DNA of 64,000 nt from Thermosediminibacter oceani DSM 16646 (GTDB taxonomy: Bacteria; Bacillota; Thermosediminibacteria; Thermosediminibacterales; Thermosediminibacteraceae), in NCBI RefSeq assembly GCF_000144645.1, contig NC_014377.1:248001-312000 (forward strand). The letters run 5' to 3'. Below the pieces are notes generated by a model. The model had not been told where the DNA came from. It was given only the letters and a program-made list of their open reading frames with translations, and did no database searches. Positions 28,838-37,686 of the stretch are shown piece after piece (the first letter of the stretch is position 1; each line of letters opens with the position of its first letter). The position numbers and the translations under genes were made by a program.

Positions 28838-30361
28838 ATGCTCACAATGACCCATATTGATAATATCAGAAAAGCGTTCTTTATGAAAGGGCAAAATATC
28901 AGCGAGATAGCCCGGGAGTTCCAAAAAGACCGAAAAACTATACGCAAGTATATTTATCAAGAAGACTGGAACACCAGGGTTAAAGTTGAAGAAGTTAAAC
29001 ATACCTTCCCAAAACTCGACCCTTTCAAGGCGGATATAGATCAGTGGCTTGAAGAAGATAAAAAAGCTCGCAAAAAGCAGAGGCATACCGCCAAAAGGAT
29101 TTATGACAGGCTCTGTGAAAAATACCAAGATAAGTTTAACTGTTCTTACCGCACCGTAGCAGGCTACGTAGCCATGAGAAAAAAAGAATTGTACCAGGAC
29201 AACTCATGTCGTCTGCCGCTGGAACATATCCCGGGTGAAGCGCAGGTGGATTTCGGTGAGGCAGACTTTTACGAAAACGGGACGCTGCATCACGGATTTT
29301 ATCTGAACCTGTCGTTTCCCTACAGTAACGTAGGATATACCCAGCTTTTCAAGGGAGAAAACCAGGAATGCCTGTTTCAGGGACTTAAGGACATATTTGA
29401 ACACTTGGGAGGAGTACCCCGTAAGCTATGGTTTGATAACGCCAGCACTATCGTGAAACTCTCGAAAAATGGAGAGCGCAAACTGACCGACGCCTTCCTG
29501 AGGTTCAAGCAGCACTATGGTTTTGAAGCGGTATTCTGTAACCCTGCTTCCGGCCATGAAAAGGGTAATGTGGAAAACAAGGTGGGATACCACCGACGTA
29601 ACCTTCTAGTTCCGGTCCCCAGGTTTGAAAGACTAGAGGATTTTAACCGCGAACTTTTACGATTATGCGACCAGGACATGCACCGCGAACACTACCGGAA
29701 GGAAGCATCCATAGCCGAACTTTTTAATGAAGACCGTAAGGCTCTGCTTGAGCTGCCTACCGTTCCTTACGAGGTAGCCGGTTACATAACAGTCAAAACC
29801 AACGCCTACGCCAAATTCAGCTTGAACGGTGGAAAGCACCTATACTCTACCGCCCCCAAATACGCCAACAGCCGGGTGCTTGTAAAGATAACAGCCCATG
29901 AGGTCATACCGCTGGATGAGAGCCACCGGGAAATCGTGCGCCACCAGCGGCTTTACGGGGACAACAAGCAAGAAAGCATGGACTGGCTGCCATATCTTAC
30001 CCAGCTTTCCCGCTGTCCGGGAGCCCTTAAGTATTCGGGAATATACAGCATGCTGCCGGACCCACTCCGGGAATACCTCGACGGCTTAAGCAAAAGTGAG
30101 CGCGGCAAAGCGCTCAAGGCTTTGGCTGTGCTTTGTACCAAAAGCAGTTTTGAACAGGCTGTGAACGCTGTAGCCGAGGCTCTCCTTTACGGAGTGCAGG
30201 ATTTAGACAGCCTCGTAGCCATCCATAACAGGATAACGGGTATAACCCCGCAGTTGGAGCCGGTAAAGATTCCGGAAGGGGTTCCTGAACTCACTGCATT
30301 CCGCTTCAATGCAGAAGACTATGACAAAGCCTTTCTGAAAGGCGGTGCCAATTTATGCTGA
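28838..30361 (+). CDS. istA: IS21-family transposase IstA (copy 1)
   Basis: About 507 residues from the ATG at 28838 (GGGAGG eight bases upstream). The N-terminal HTH reads GQNISEIAREFQKDRKTIRKYI; the DDE integrase core includes GEAQVDFGEADFYENG (first D), PRKLWFDNAST (second D) and GHEKGNVENKVGYHRRN (E). It cuts and joins the IS ends, helped by IstB. The frame could extend upstream to 28712 but that region is the IS end repeat zone. Its 3' end overlaps istB by seven bases. Confidence 0.93.
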   Translation: MLTMTHIDNIRKAFFMKGQNISEIAREFQKDRKTIRKYIYQEDWNTRVKVEEVKHTFPKLDPFKADIDQWLEEDKKARKKQRHTAKRIYDRLCEKYQDKFNCSYRTVAGYVAMRKKELYQDNSCRLPLEHIPGEAQVDFGEADFYENGTLHHGFYLNLSFPYSNVGYTQLFKGENQECLFQGLKDIFEHLGGVPRKLWFDNASTIVKLSKNGERKLTDAFLRFKQHYGFEAVFCNPASGHEKGNVENKVGYHRRNLLVPVPRFERLEDFNRELLRLCDQDMHREHYRKEASIAELFNEDRKALLELPTVPYEVAGYITVKTNAYAKFSLNGGKHLYSTAPKYANSRVLVKITAHEVIPLDESHREIVRHQRLYGDNKQESMDWLPYLTQLSRCPGALKYSGIYSMLPDPLREYLDGLSKSERGKALKALAVLCTKSSFEQAVNAVAEALLYGVQDLDSLVAIHNRITGITPQLEPVKIPEGVPELTAFRFNAEDYDKAFLKGGANLC

Positions 30362-31086
30362 AGGACGAAATCGCCGCCTGCTGTAAAGCATTAAAACTCA
30401 GCCGCAATCTAGTGGAAAACTGCGACAAGATCGAGGCTCAAAGCCATGAAGAATACCTGCTGAAGCTGCTAAGATTAGAACTGGAGCACAGAGACGCAAG
30501 CCGAAAGGACAGGCTTTTGAAAAATGCGGGCTTTTACACGATAAAGACCTTTGCCGGCTACATATTCGATGAAATCAAACTCCCGCAGGGGCTTACACCG
30601 CAGGACCTAAAAGATTGCAAATTTCTCGAAGAAAAGAAAAACCTGATCCTTTACGGCAACGTGGGAACCGGCAAAACCCATCTTGCCACCGCCATCGGTG
30701 TGGAGGCCTGTAAAAAAGGCTACAACGTAAAGTTTTTCCGCACTGCAGCGCTGGTAAACCGGCTGGTGGAAGCCCGGAAGGGAGGTGAACTTTCCGGGTT
30801 ACTGAAACAGCTTTCCAAACCAGATCTTCTGATCTGCGACGAATGGGGCTATGTTCCTTTGGACCGCGAAGGAGCGCAGCTACTTTTTCAGGTGATTTCG
30901 GACTGCTATGAACGTCGCAGTGTAGTAATTACCACTAACCTGGAATTCAGCCGCTGGGCGAGCATTTTCTACGATGAGCAGATGACAGCAGCAATGATTG
31001 ACCGGCTAATACACCACAGTTACCTATTGATCTTTGATGGTCAAAGCTACCGGATGAGGCAATCACTCATGAGGCAATTAAGTTAA
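30355..31086 (+). CDS. istB: IS21-family helper ATPase IstB (copy 1)
   Basis: A 243-residue DnaC/DnaA-like AAA+ ATPase. Walker A is YGNVGTGKTHLATAIG, Walker B LLICDEWGYVPLD, sensor 1 VVITTNLEFSRWA. IstB binds DNA and remodels the target for IstA. Overlaps istA, as in all IS21 members. Confidence 0.95.
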   Translation: MLKDEIAACCKALKLSRNLVENCDKIEAQSHEEYLLKLLRLELEHRDASRKDRLLKNAGFYTIKTFAGYIFDEIKLPQGLTPQDLKDCKFLEEKKNLILYGNVGTGKTHLATAIGVEACKKGYNVKFFRTAALVNRLVEARKGGELSGLLKQLSKPDLLICDEWGYVPLDREGAQLLFQVISDCYERRSVVITTNLEFSRWASIFYDEQMTAAMIDRLIHHSYLLIFDGQSYRMRQSLMRQLS

Positions 31087-31317
31087 CATAAAAATTCCCC
31101 ACCGGTGCCTGGGGAAAAACCTTTGCAAAAATGGGGAATTTCCTCTTGCAAAAAACAATTCATAAATAATCTCTACTTCGCTTTTTCCTGCTGTTGCCTA
31201 ACAATAACCTCCGATATTTCAAAATATCTCCTTTCCGAGTTCAATTATAACACCGCTGCTGGGGAATAAGTCATTTTTTTGTGAGGTAATCCTCTTTGCA
31301 TTATGAATTTGAATTAA

Positions 31318-31650
31318 TTATTTCAACCTTCTACTTGCTATTTTGTCACGATATACAAGCAAAGTAATCGCATTTAATATAATGGTAACGATAAGAAGAA
31401 CTGATGCAACAAACGTCACATTGTCAGTTATATCCATAAGAGCAGACCAATCCGTAATCTTAACCAGATGATAATTATATAAAATCTGGAAATATAACGA
31501 AACAGCACAAGCACTGATGCTTATACTTATAATGGAAAGAGCGACCCAATTCCTATGGTCATGCTTTTTATATCGCATGAGATTAACAACAGGAAGTATC
31601 CAAGCAATTAGGCCAAGCACGAGGCTGCCGAGATTAAGCAAACTAATCAT
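31318..31650 (-). CDS. unknown four-span membrane protein
   Basis: A 110-residue protein with four hydrophobic stretches (about 5-25, 38-58, 74-100 and between) and charged loops KKHDHRN. ATG start behind AAAGGAGT on the minus strand. No family recognised. It stands alone between an IS21 copy and an AT-rich gap; a small unassigned membrane protein of clostridia is the best description. Confidence 0.6.
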   Translation of the reverse strand: MISLLNLGSLVLGLIAWILPVVNLMRYKKHDHRNWVALSIISISISACAVSLYFQILYNYHLVKITDWSALMDITDNVTFVASVLLIVTIILNAITLLVYRDKIASRRLK

Positions 31651-32009
31651 AACATAACTCCTTTGATGATAAATTTATACAATACGTTTCGACAAATTTC
31701 AATTTATCTCGTAGAGTAATTAAGTTTACTACTACGTATTTTACTACTAATACGCAATAAATAGTGTAATGACGATTATCATTATATACCTTTATCGTAA
31801 TCTTCGCCATATTTAATTCAATTTTTTTGATTTTACTTAATTTCATCTTGAAAGTTCGTCTTCGATGTTATATAGTTAATATAAAGAACACTCGTTCGTA
31901 TTTATTAATTACAAAAATCCGTCATAAAAACGGAAATACGGTGCATATAAGTTTAACGTAGGTGGGTTTTGTCCACTTTCATAAGGAACACGATCGGGGG
32001 GTAAAGATT
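31651..32009. other. AT-rich gap without a supported gene
   Basis: About 360 AT-rich bases. A 67-codon minus-strand frame (31643-31846) has no ribosome-binding site and a composition like random AT-rich DNA. I see no terminator or RNA motif. Confidence 0.5.
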
Positions 32010-32330
32010 ATGAATTCGGTCGTATTTGAAGTAAGGCGGAGGCTGGCCAAGGCTCCCAGGCCTGCTTTTGTGGCGGCGCTGTTGAGGGACGACGGCACGG
32101 TTATCGACATCGTACCGGCGGTGGATAATAAATCTATCGAGGCGGCGGCCGGAAGGAGAAGGGCCAGGAAGGCAGTCATAGTCGCGTTTCTGGAAAATGT
32201 GTCGCAGGAAAAACTGAGGGAAATAGTTTTGAGGTATAACGGCCTGATGCTGGAAGCCGAATTTTACGCAATCGTCCAGGACCGGCCGACGTACTATACC
32301 GTAGCCCGGCTTAAAAAGAAAGCGGGATAA
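32010..32330 (+). CDS. hypothetical protein
   Basis: A 106-residue soluble protein starting at ATG 32010 behind GGGGGG. Sequence is rich in Arg/Ala (RRRLAKAPRPAFVAALLRDDG, AAAGRRRARKAVIVAF) and has no recognisable motif, signal peptide or membrane segment. The GC-rich codon use matches core genes and differs from the AT-rich gap upstream. No operon partner in direct contact. Function unknown. Confidence 0.65.
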   Translation: MNSVVFEVRRRLAKAPRPAFVAALLRDDGTVIDIVPAVDNKSIEAAAGRRRARKAVIVAFLENVSQEKLREIVLRYNGLMLEAEFYAIVQDRPTYYTVARLKKKAG

Positions 32331-32365
32331 TGGATTGTCGGATTTTTAAAAAAATATTTGAATAT

Positions 32366-32396
32366 ATGACAACCCCTTTACCGTTTGTGTTATAAT
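32366..32396 (+). promoter_or_regulatory. possible promoter of the coiled-coil gene
   Basis: A perfect TATAAT at 32391-32396 is 21 bases before the ATG. ATGACA at 32366-32371 is a -35 candidate with a long 19-base spacer. Confidence 0.45.
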
Positions 32397-32417
32397 AAAA
32401 CAGAGGGGTTTTTCGCA

Positions 32418-32927
32418 ATGGCGCTGGATGATTTGGAAAAGGCTAAAAAAGAAGTTACTGCTTCGGGTTCAGGGGAAGAAGCCAGGATTACCGAAATAGG
32501 CTATTTTTATCTGGCGCAGCAGATCAACACATTAATGCAGATACATAACGAATTTCGTAACAATGTGGATCTACGCTTTGACAGCTTAAGACAGGAAATA
32601 AAACAACAGATTGATGGTATCAAGCAAGAGCTCAAGGGTGAAATGGACTCGGTAAAGCAGCAGAATGGTGGTATGAGGCAAGAGTTCAAGGGTGAAATAG
32701 ATTCGGTAAAGCAGCAAATTGATGGTTTCAGGCAAGCATTAGTGGGTGAAATAAATTAAGTGAAAACTGAGATAAATTCGGTTAAATCTGATACAAGATC
32801 GCTTAAAGATGAAATAAATGAACTCAAAAAAGAATTCAATAGTTTAAAATATTGGTTCATAGGTTCTGTTATAGGTATTCTGGGCATACTCGTTGCTATA
32901 ATAGGCCTCATAGTAAAAATTGGATAA
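32418..32927 (+). pseudogene. coiled-coil protein with C-terminal membrane anchor, split by TAA
   Basis: ATG 32418 behind AGAGGGG opens a frame with a soluble head, a long Gln/Lys/Glu-rich coiled coil made of 18-residue repeats, and then a TAA at 32757-32759. The same frame continues with VKTEINSVKSDTRSLKDEI, more coiled coil and a C-terminal membrane helix (FIGSVIGILGILVAIIGLIV), ending at 32927. Continuity of the coiled-coil pattern across the stop indicates one original gene of about 169 codons. A GTG immediately after the stop could in theory restart translation. The family is not recognised; the layout is like small tail-anchored coiled-coil proteins. Confidence 0.65.
32610..32756 (+). 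repeat. 54-bp tandem coding repeat
   Basis: Units start at 32610, 32664 and 32718 (the last partial). Each encodes a variant of IDGIKQELKGEMDSVKQQ. The two complete units differ at a few bases only. Confidence 0.85.
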
Positions 32928-32952
32928 GCCTCTAAAAAGGGGCTTATTTTTT
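32925..32952 (+). terminator. terminator after the coiled-coil gene
   Basis: TAAGCCTC and GGGGCTTA pair (one T-G pair) around TAAAAA, followed by six T residues. Confidence 0.75.
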
Positions 32953-32986
32953 GCACATAGAAAGTTATATATTGGAGGTTTCAGTA

Positions 32987-33688
32987 ATGCAGCAGCTATC
33001 CTGCGGAAGGATACTGGTAGTGGAGGATGAGGATTCCATCCGCCGCTTTATTGTCATAAACTTGAAGAGGAACGGCTATGAAGTGATTGAGGCGGCTTCC
33101 GGCGAGGAAGCATTAATGAAGGCTATGGAGGGAAAGCCGGACCTTGTAGTGCTGGATGTGATGCTTCCGGGCATGGACGGTTTTGAAGTGTGCCGCCTCC
33201 TTCGGGAGAAATTGCCCGATATGGCCGTCATCATGCTGACGGCCCGGGGCCAGGACATAGATAAAATCATGGGCCTGGAACTGGGGGCCGACGATTATGT
33301 GGTAAAGCCCTTCAACCCCCTGGAGCTCACGGCGAGGATCCGGGCGGTGCTGCGCCGGATTCGAAAGGCCGGTTTGGAAGATGAGAAAATTTCCTCGGGG
33401 CCGTTTATGTTGGACCTGAAAGGTCACCGGGTTTTAAAAAAGGGTGAAGAGCTGGACCTCACGCCCAGGGAATTTGACCTGATGGCGCTTTTTATGAAAA
33501 ACCCCGGAAAGGCCTTCAGCAGGGATGAGATTCTGAATGCGGTCTGGGGTGCGGATTATGTGGGGGATCCCAAGACGGTGGACGTGCATATCAGGAGGTT
33601 AAGGGAAAAGGTAGAGGATGACCCCGGAAGACCCGAATATATCGAGACGGTATGGGGTATAGGTTACCGATGGAGGGAAAAGTATTGA
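32987..33688 (+). CDS. OmpR/PhoB-family response regulator
   Basis: A 233-residue regulator with ATG at 32987 behind TTGGAGG. The receiver domain has the acidic pair EDED (residues 13-16), phospho-acceptor Asp57 in VVLDVMLPGMDG, T in MLTARGQ and K in YVVKPFNP. The C-terminal winged helix (about 135-230) contains LTPREFDLMALF and DVHIRRLREKVEDDP with GIGYRW at the end, as in PhoB/PhoP. It overlaps the histidine kinase gene by four bases and is its cognate partner. Confidence 0.94.
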   Translation: MQQLSCGRILVVEDEDSIRRFIVINLKRNGYEVIEAASGEEALMKAMEGKPDLVVLDVMLPGMDGFEVCRLLREKLPDMAVIMLTARGQDIDKIMGLELGADDYVVKPFNPLELTARIRAVLRRIRKAGLEDEKISSGPFMLDLKGHRVLKKGEELDLTPREFDLMALFMKNPGKAFSRDEILNAVWGADYVGDPKTVDVHIRRLREKVEDDPGRPEYIETVWGIGYRWREKY

Positions 33689-35136
33689 AGGGGATCAAAG
33701 CTAGACTTTTGAAGAGTTTTCTTGCGGTCATCTTACTGACGGTTATAATTTTCGAAATTATATTAATAATATCCGTCAGACAGTATTATTTCGGCAATGT
33801 GGAAGAAGTACTGTCAAAACAGGCGGAAGTCTCGGCAAATTTTTACCGGCAATATCTGGCGCGGGATGATTTCCTTGAAAAGAACGCCGATGTTCTGCTG
33901 GAAAGCTTTTCGGCCCCTACCGCCGCCCAGGTGCAGATCATTGACGAAGAAGGGATACTGCTGGCAGATTCGCAATTTGCCGGGCACGGCGGTGCGGTCG
34001 GCACTCCCGATGTAAAAAAGGCGCTAAAAGGGCTTCCTTCTAAATGGCAGGGGAGGATGCCCGGTACCGGAGAAAGGGTGCTGGCGGTCTCATACCCCCT
34101 GAAATCCGGCGATACTGTGGTTGGGGTTGTAAGATTTGTGACTTCCCTGGAGGGCGTAAATGGTGTGGTGGGCAAAATCGCCGTTATTCTAATTTCAATA
34201 GGTTTGGCGGCGGTTATTATATCCGTTTTTGCCGCAGCCATACTGTCACAAACCATCGTAAAGCCCCTAAACGACATAACCCGTGTGGCGGAAGAGATGG
34301 CAAAGGGCAAATTTACGGCAAGGGCTCCCAAAAGATACGATGATGAGGTGGGCAGGCTGGCAGATACCCTGAATTTCATGGCGCAGGAAATAATGCGGCA
34401 GGAGGAGCTCAAAAATGAATTTATAGCATCCGTATCCCATGAGCTCCGCACACCGCTTACTGCTATTAAAGGGTGGACAATCACGCTGCTTTCAGCCATT
34501 CGTGGAACTTCACAGGCAGGACGTAGTGATATTCGGGAAAACGCCGGCGTCCCGGATCGGAGAGTTTACCTCAATTTGGATGAATTAATAGAAGGTCTTG
34601 AAATAATAACAAAAGAGAGCGAAAGGCTTTCGGAGCTAGTGGAGGAACTCCTTGATTTTTCAAGGTTTGAGGCCGGGGCAATCAAACTGAATTTGGATAA
34701 AGTCGCGCTTGTTGATACACTCAACTATATAAAAACCCAGATGATGCCGAGGGCCAAGCGGCAGGCTGTAGAATTTGAAATATACCCGGAAGAAGGACTT
34801 CCGGAGATACTGGCGGACGAAAACCGCATAAAACAGGTACTCATAAATCTGCTGGACAACGCCTTTAAATTCACCCCGGCCGGCGGCAGGGTTCGGGTCA
34901 AAGCTGAAAGCGCAAACGACAGTGTGAGAATAATTGTGGAGGACACCGGTTGCGGCATACCGCCGGAAGACCTTCCCCACGTCACCAAAAAATTTTATAA
35001 GGCAAAGAGCAAACAGCCGGGCAGCGGACTCGGGCTCGCCATCTGCGACGAAATCGTCAGGCTCCACGGAGGGCGCATGGAAATAACCAGCGCGCCAGGA
35101 AAGGGAACCCGGGTTGAGGTCATATTGCCCGTTTAA
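33685..35136 (+). CDS. sensor histidine kinase, PhoR/WalK-like
   Basis: A 483-residue kinase with TTG start at 33685, five bases after GGAGGG and overlapping the regulator stop. Segments: membrane helix 1 (about 9-31), an extracytoplasmic PAS/Cache-like sensor (32-160), helix 2 (163-187), HAMP (about 188-240), DHp with His252 in SVSHELRTPLTAIKG, and an ATPase domain with N box NLLDNAFKFTPAGG, G1 VEDTGCGIP and G2 GSGLGLAI. Between the two DHp helices there are about 20 extra residues (around SAIRGTSQAGRSDIRENAG) not usual in this family. An upstream in-frame ATG (33652) lies within the regulator gene. Confidence 0.92.
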   Translation: MKGIKARLLKSFLAVILLTVIIFEIILIISVRQYYFGNVEEVLSKQAEVSANFYRQYLARDDFLEKNADVLLESFSAPTAAQVQIIDEEGILLADSQFAGHGGAVGTPDVKKALKGLPSKWQGRMPGTGERVLAVSYPLKSGDTVVGVVRFVTSLEGVNGVVGKIAVILISIGLAAVIISVFAAAILSQTIVKPLNDITRVAEEMAKGKFTARAPKRYDDEVGRLADTLNFMAQEIMRQEELKNEFIASVSHELRTPLTAIKGWTITLLSAIRGTSQAGRSDIRENAGVPDRRVYLNLDELIEGLEIITKESERLSELVEELLDFSRFEAGAIKLNLDKVALVDTLNYIKTQMMPRAKRQAVEFEIYPEEGLPEILADENRIKQVLINLLDNAFKFTPAGGRVRVKAESANDSVRIIVEDTGCGIPPEDLPHVTKKFYKAKSKQPGSGLGLAICDEIVRLHGGRMEITSAPGKGTRVEVILPV

Positions 35137-35196
35137 CTTTTTTGTAACCTTTTTTAACTTCTTAATAACCCTTTTTTTGCTAGCAATTATTATACT
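35134..35196 (+). promoter_or_regulatory. phased TAAC direct repeats plus -10, candidate binding sites of the adjacent regulator
   Basis: TAAC occurs at 35134, 35145, 35155 and 35166, a spacing of 11, 10 and 11 bases on one strand, within T-rich DNA. PhoB/PhoP-type regulators bind such direct repeats as tandem dimers. A -10-like TATACT at 35191-35196 follows with no good -35, as expected for an activated promoter. It lies between the kinase gene and the lipoprotein gene. Confidence 0.55.
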
Positions 35197-35268
35197 TATT
35201 ATTGCAGCAGGGGAATTACCTTAGCTAAGGCACAAACTGCGGTGATAAGTTTCAACGGAGGGATGTTA

Positions 35269-36456
35269 ATGAGCCGTTTAAAAATGTTTGCGGCAATTAT
35301 TATCTCCGGGACATTGTTGCTCGCGGGCTGCAGCATGCTGCCCGCCCCGGGCAGCACCATAAGGCCTCCGCAGCCGGCCAGCACTCCGGTCGAAAATGAG
35401 GAGGACATAGTCCCCGTTGTCCAGAAATTCCTGCCTCCGGGGGCACAGCTCGAACAGTATGGTTCAGGTCCCGCTGTCAGGCAAGGGGATATCGACGCTG
35501 TCGACGGCAAAAGCGAGATTTTGGCCGTTTACCGGGTCGGAAACAACACCAACGAAATCGGGGCTTTCGTGCTCAAATTTAAGGATGGAGAGTGGCAGAA
35601 GGTATGGCAGCAGCAGGGCTTCGGATATGCTCTGGATTTGATGGAATTTGCGGATATAACCGGCGATGGAAAACCGGAAGTACTCATCGGAACCACCATC
35701 GGGGCCTCCGCCGGAAATGGACTGGATATTTTCTCCTGGCAGCAGGACACACTGAAGAAGATCGCCGGAACGGGGTATCACAGACTGGAAATACTGCACT
35801 TATCGGGCAATAGCACCGAAAAGGGCTACGACGGACGAGCGCAGCTGGCGGTCTGGCAGAAGGACACCATTACCGCTATGGCCGTGGATGTGCTGCGCTG
35901 GGAAGAAATCGGCTTGGTTCCTGCAGTAGACCTGTACCGAGAGTATTTTCCAAAAGTAGTGGAATATTATGAAGAACAGCTTAAAAAAGCCCCCGACGCA
36001 CCTGCTCTCTGGTTTTACCTGGCCGATGCCCAGCAAAAGGCGGGGATGGCTGAAGAAGCTTTGAAATCGGCAGAAAAGGGCCTTGCTTTGAAAGGAGACT
36101 ACCCCCAGGATTATAGATTTAAGGTAGTAATGGGAAGGGCTCTAAATGACCTGGGCGAGTACCAAAGGGCCATAAGCTTTTTTGATGAGGTTATGAAAGC
36201 AAAAGAGCCCTTGCCTCCCGATATCGGCCAGCAAGGGGAGCCCGCATATTTGAAAAAAATTAAAGCTGAGGCTTTGATTGACATGGGCAAAAGCTATGAA
36301 GGCCTCAGGCAATACGAAAAAGCGGAGGATTGTTACCGCCGGTCCCTGGAAATTACAAAGAGCCTTTTTAAGGAAGACTCCATCGAAAAGAAGCTGGCTT
36401 TAATGCCGGCTGAAAAAGCCCTGCAGCGCCTGAAGGGCGTCAGGGGAAACGAATAG
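35269..36456 (+). CDS. lipoprotein with C-terminal TPR repeats
   Basis: A 395-residue secreted lipoprotein: signal peptide with lipobox LLLAGC (Cys21), a beta-rich domain (about 60-220) that resembles FG-GAP/integrin-like or VCBS repeats (ADITGDGKPEVLIGT), and two to three TPR repeats (about 245-375, ALWFYLADAQQKAGMAEEALKSAEKGL and ALIDMGKSYEGLRQYEKAEDCYRRSLEI). ATG 35269 behind GGAGGG. The likely job is an envelope scaffold or sensor. Position behind a two-component system with candidate regulator sites suggests it belongs to that regulon. Confidence 0.8.
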   Translation: MSRLKMFAAIIISGTLLLAGCSMLPAPGSTIRPPQPASTPVENEEDIVPVVQKFLPPGAQLEQYGSGPAVRQGDIDAVDGKSEILAVYRVGNNTNEIGAFVLKFKDGEWQKVWQQQGFGYALDLMEFADITGDGKPEVLIGTTIGASAGNGLDIFSWQQDTLKKIAGTGYHRLEILHLSGNSTEKGYDGRAQLAVWQKDTITAMAVDVLRWEEIGLVPAVDLYREYFPKVVEYYEEQLKKAPDAPALWFYLADAQQKAGMAEEALKSAEKGLALKGDYPQDYRFKVVMGRALNDLGEYQRAISFFDEVMKAKEPLPPDIGQQGEPAYLKKIKAEALIDMGKSYEGLRQYEKAEDCYRRSLEITKSLFKEDSIEKKLALMPAEKALQRLKGVRGNE

Positions 36457-36511
36457 ATTTATCGGAACGTGGAAAGAAACGGCTAATAGCAATTTTCAAA
36501 AAATTACCATA

Positions 36512-36540
36512 TTGACACAGGCATTGCCGTTAAGGATAAT
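36512..36540 (+). promoter_or_regulatory. sigma-A promoter of the femAB-like / alr-like operon
   Basis: Perfect TTGACA at 36512-36517 and GATAAT at 36535-36540 with a 17-base spacer, 39 bases before the start codon. Confidence 0.75.
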
Positions 36541-36579
36541 AGGTACAAGAAGAATAGTTAATTAAAAGGAGAAGCGCTG

Positions 36580-37686
36580 ATGGATTTTATAATCAACGGG
36601 GACCCCTCTAAATATACAAAATTTGTAGAAACTCATCCGAAAGGCCACGTACTCCAGACCTTAGAATGGGCTAAGGTAAAGGAAGACAACTGGCGCCCGA
36701 TATACGTTACGGTGGAGGAAAAAGGGGCTGTAAAAGCCTCAATGCTTTTACTCTTGAGGCAGCTTCCTATGATACGGAAAAACATAATCTATTCTCCCAG
36801 AGGCCCGGTCTGTGATATGCACGATTTCGATACCCTGAAATTCTTAATGGATAACGTCCGAAAACTGGCCCGAAAGAATAATGCCATAATGTTAAAAATA
36901 GATCCCGATATAAGTATAAAAGACCAAATTGTGGCAAATAATTTAAAGAAGCTGGGATTTAAACAGAATATGGAAGCTCTGAATTTCGAAGGTATACAGC
37001 CGCGCTTCGTGTTCCGGCTGGACATTACTCCGTCTTTGGAGGAGCTCCTTATGAGCTTCCATCCGAAGACAAGATACAATATACGGCTGGCCCAGAGAAG
37101 GGGCGTGAAAATAAGAATTGGAAAGCGCGAAGACCTGAAGGAATTCCACAGGATTATGGAAATAACGGGGTTAAGGGACGGATTCGTGGTAAGAAGCCTC
37201 GATTATTTCGAAAAGATGTACGACAGCCTAGAGCCCCGTGGATACCTGGAACTGGCCTTGGCCGAATACGAGGGCAAAACCATAGCAGGAATAATCTGCC
37301 TCTTTTGCGGCACCAAGTGCTGGTACCTCTACGGGGCCAGCAGCAACGAACACAGAAACGTTATGCCCAACTACCTGCTTCAGTGGGAAATGATCAAAAG
37401 GGCGAAGGAACGGGGCTGCACCCTATACGATTTCCGTGGGGTATCGGGGGACCTGAACCCCGACAACCCCCTGTACGGCCTTTACAGGTTCAAAAAGGGG
37501 TTTAACGGAGAGTTTACAGAATTTATAGGGGAATTTGACATGGTCTTAAGTCCTTTCTGGTACACTGTATGGCAAAAGGGTATACCTATTTTTAGAAATA
37601 TTCGCCGTAAAATCACACTGATGCTGAAGAAATCTAAATTTGAGGATAAGCGCAGCAGCACAAAGGATGAACTGGGGGCGCATTGA
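36580..37686 (+). CDS. FemAB-family aminoacyltransferase (lipid II peptide bridge)
   Basis: A 368-residue FemX/FemA-type protein with two GNAT-like domains. Typical segments: HVLQTLEWAKVKEDNWRPIYV at the N-terminus, the MSFHPKTRYNIRLAQRRGVKI motif, and the late LYDFRGVSGDLNPDNPLYGLYRFKKGFNGEFTEFIGEFD block. These enzymes move an amino acid from aminoacyl-tRNA to the stem peptide of peptidoglycan precursors at the membrane. It has a good promoter and overlaps the next gene by one base. Confidence 0.9.
   Translation: MDFIINGDPSKYTKFVETHPKGHVLQTLEWAKVKEDNWRPIYVTVEEKGAVKASMLLLLRQLPMIRKNIIYSPRGPVCDMHDFDTLKFLMDNVRKLARKNNAIMLKIDPDISIKDQIVANNLKKLGFKQNMEALNFEGIQPRFVFRLDITPSLEELLMSFHPKTRYNIRLAQRRGVKIRIGKREDLKEFHRIMEITGLRDGFVVRSLDYFEKMYDSLEPRGYLELALAEYEGKTIAGIICLFCGTKCWYLYGASSNEHRNVMPNYLLQWEMIKRAKERGCTLYDFRGVSGDLNPDNPLYGLYRFKKGFNGEFTEFIGEFDMVLSPFWYTVWQKGIPIFRNIRRKITLMLKKSKFEDKRSSTKDELGAH

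Larger units (their letters stand above)
28683..31157 (+). mobile_element. IS21-family insertion sequence, copy 1
   Basis: A 2475-bp element with istA and istB. The ends are TGTTTATTGCA on the left and, inverted, TGTTTTTTGCA on the right. The flanks carry a 9-bp direct repeat ATTCATAAA (28674-28682 and 31158-31166), a target duplication. Inside the ends are several copies of a TTTGCAA/ATCCCCA-type repeat, as expected for transposase binding sites of IS21 members. A nearly identical second copy lies at 47873-50347. It separates the VOC gene from its upstream region. Confidence 0.95.

Noticed and set aside
31643-31846. 67-codon minus-strand ORF
   Set aside because: No ribosome-binding site, AT-rich low-information sequence, no motif; treated as chance.
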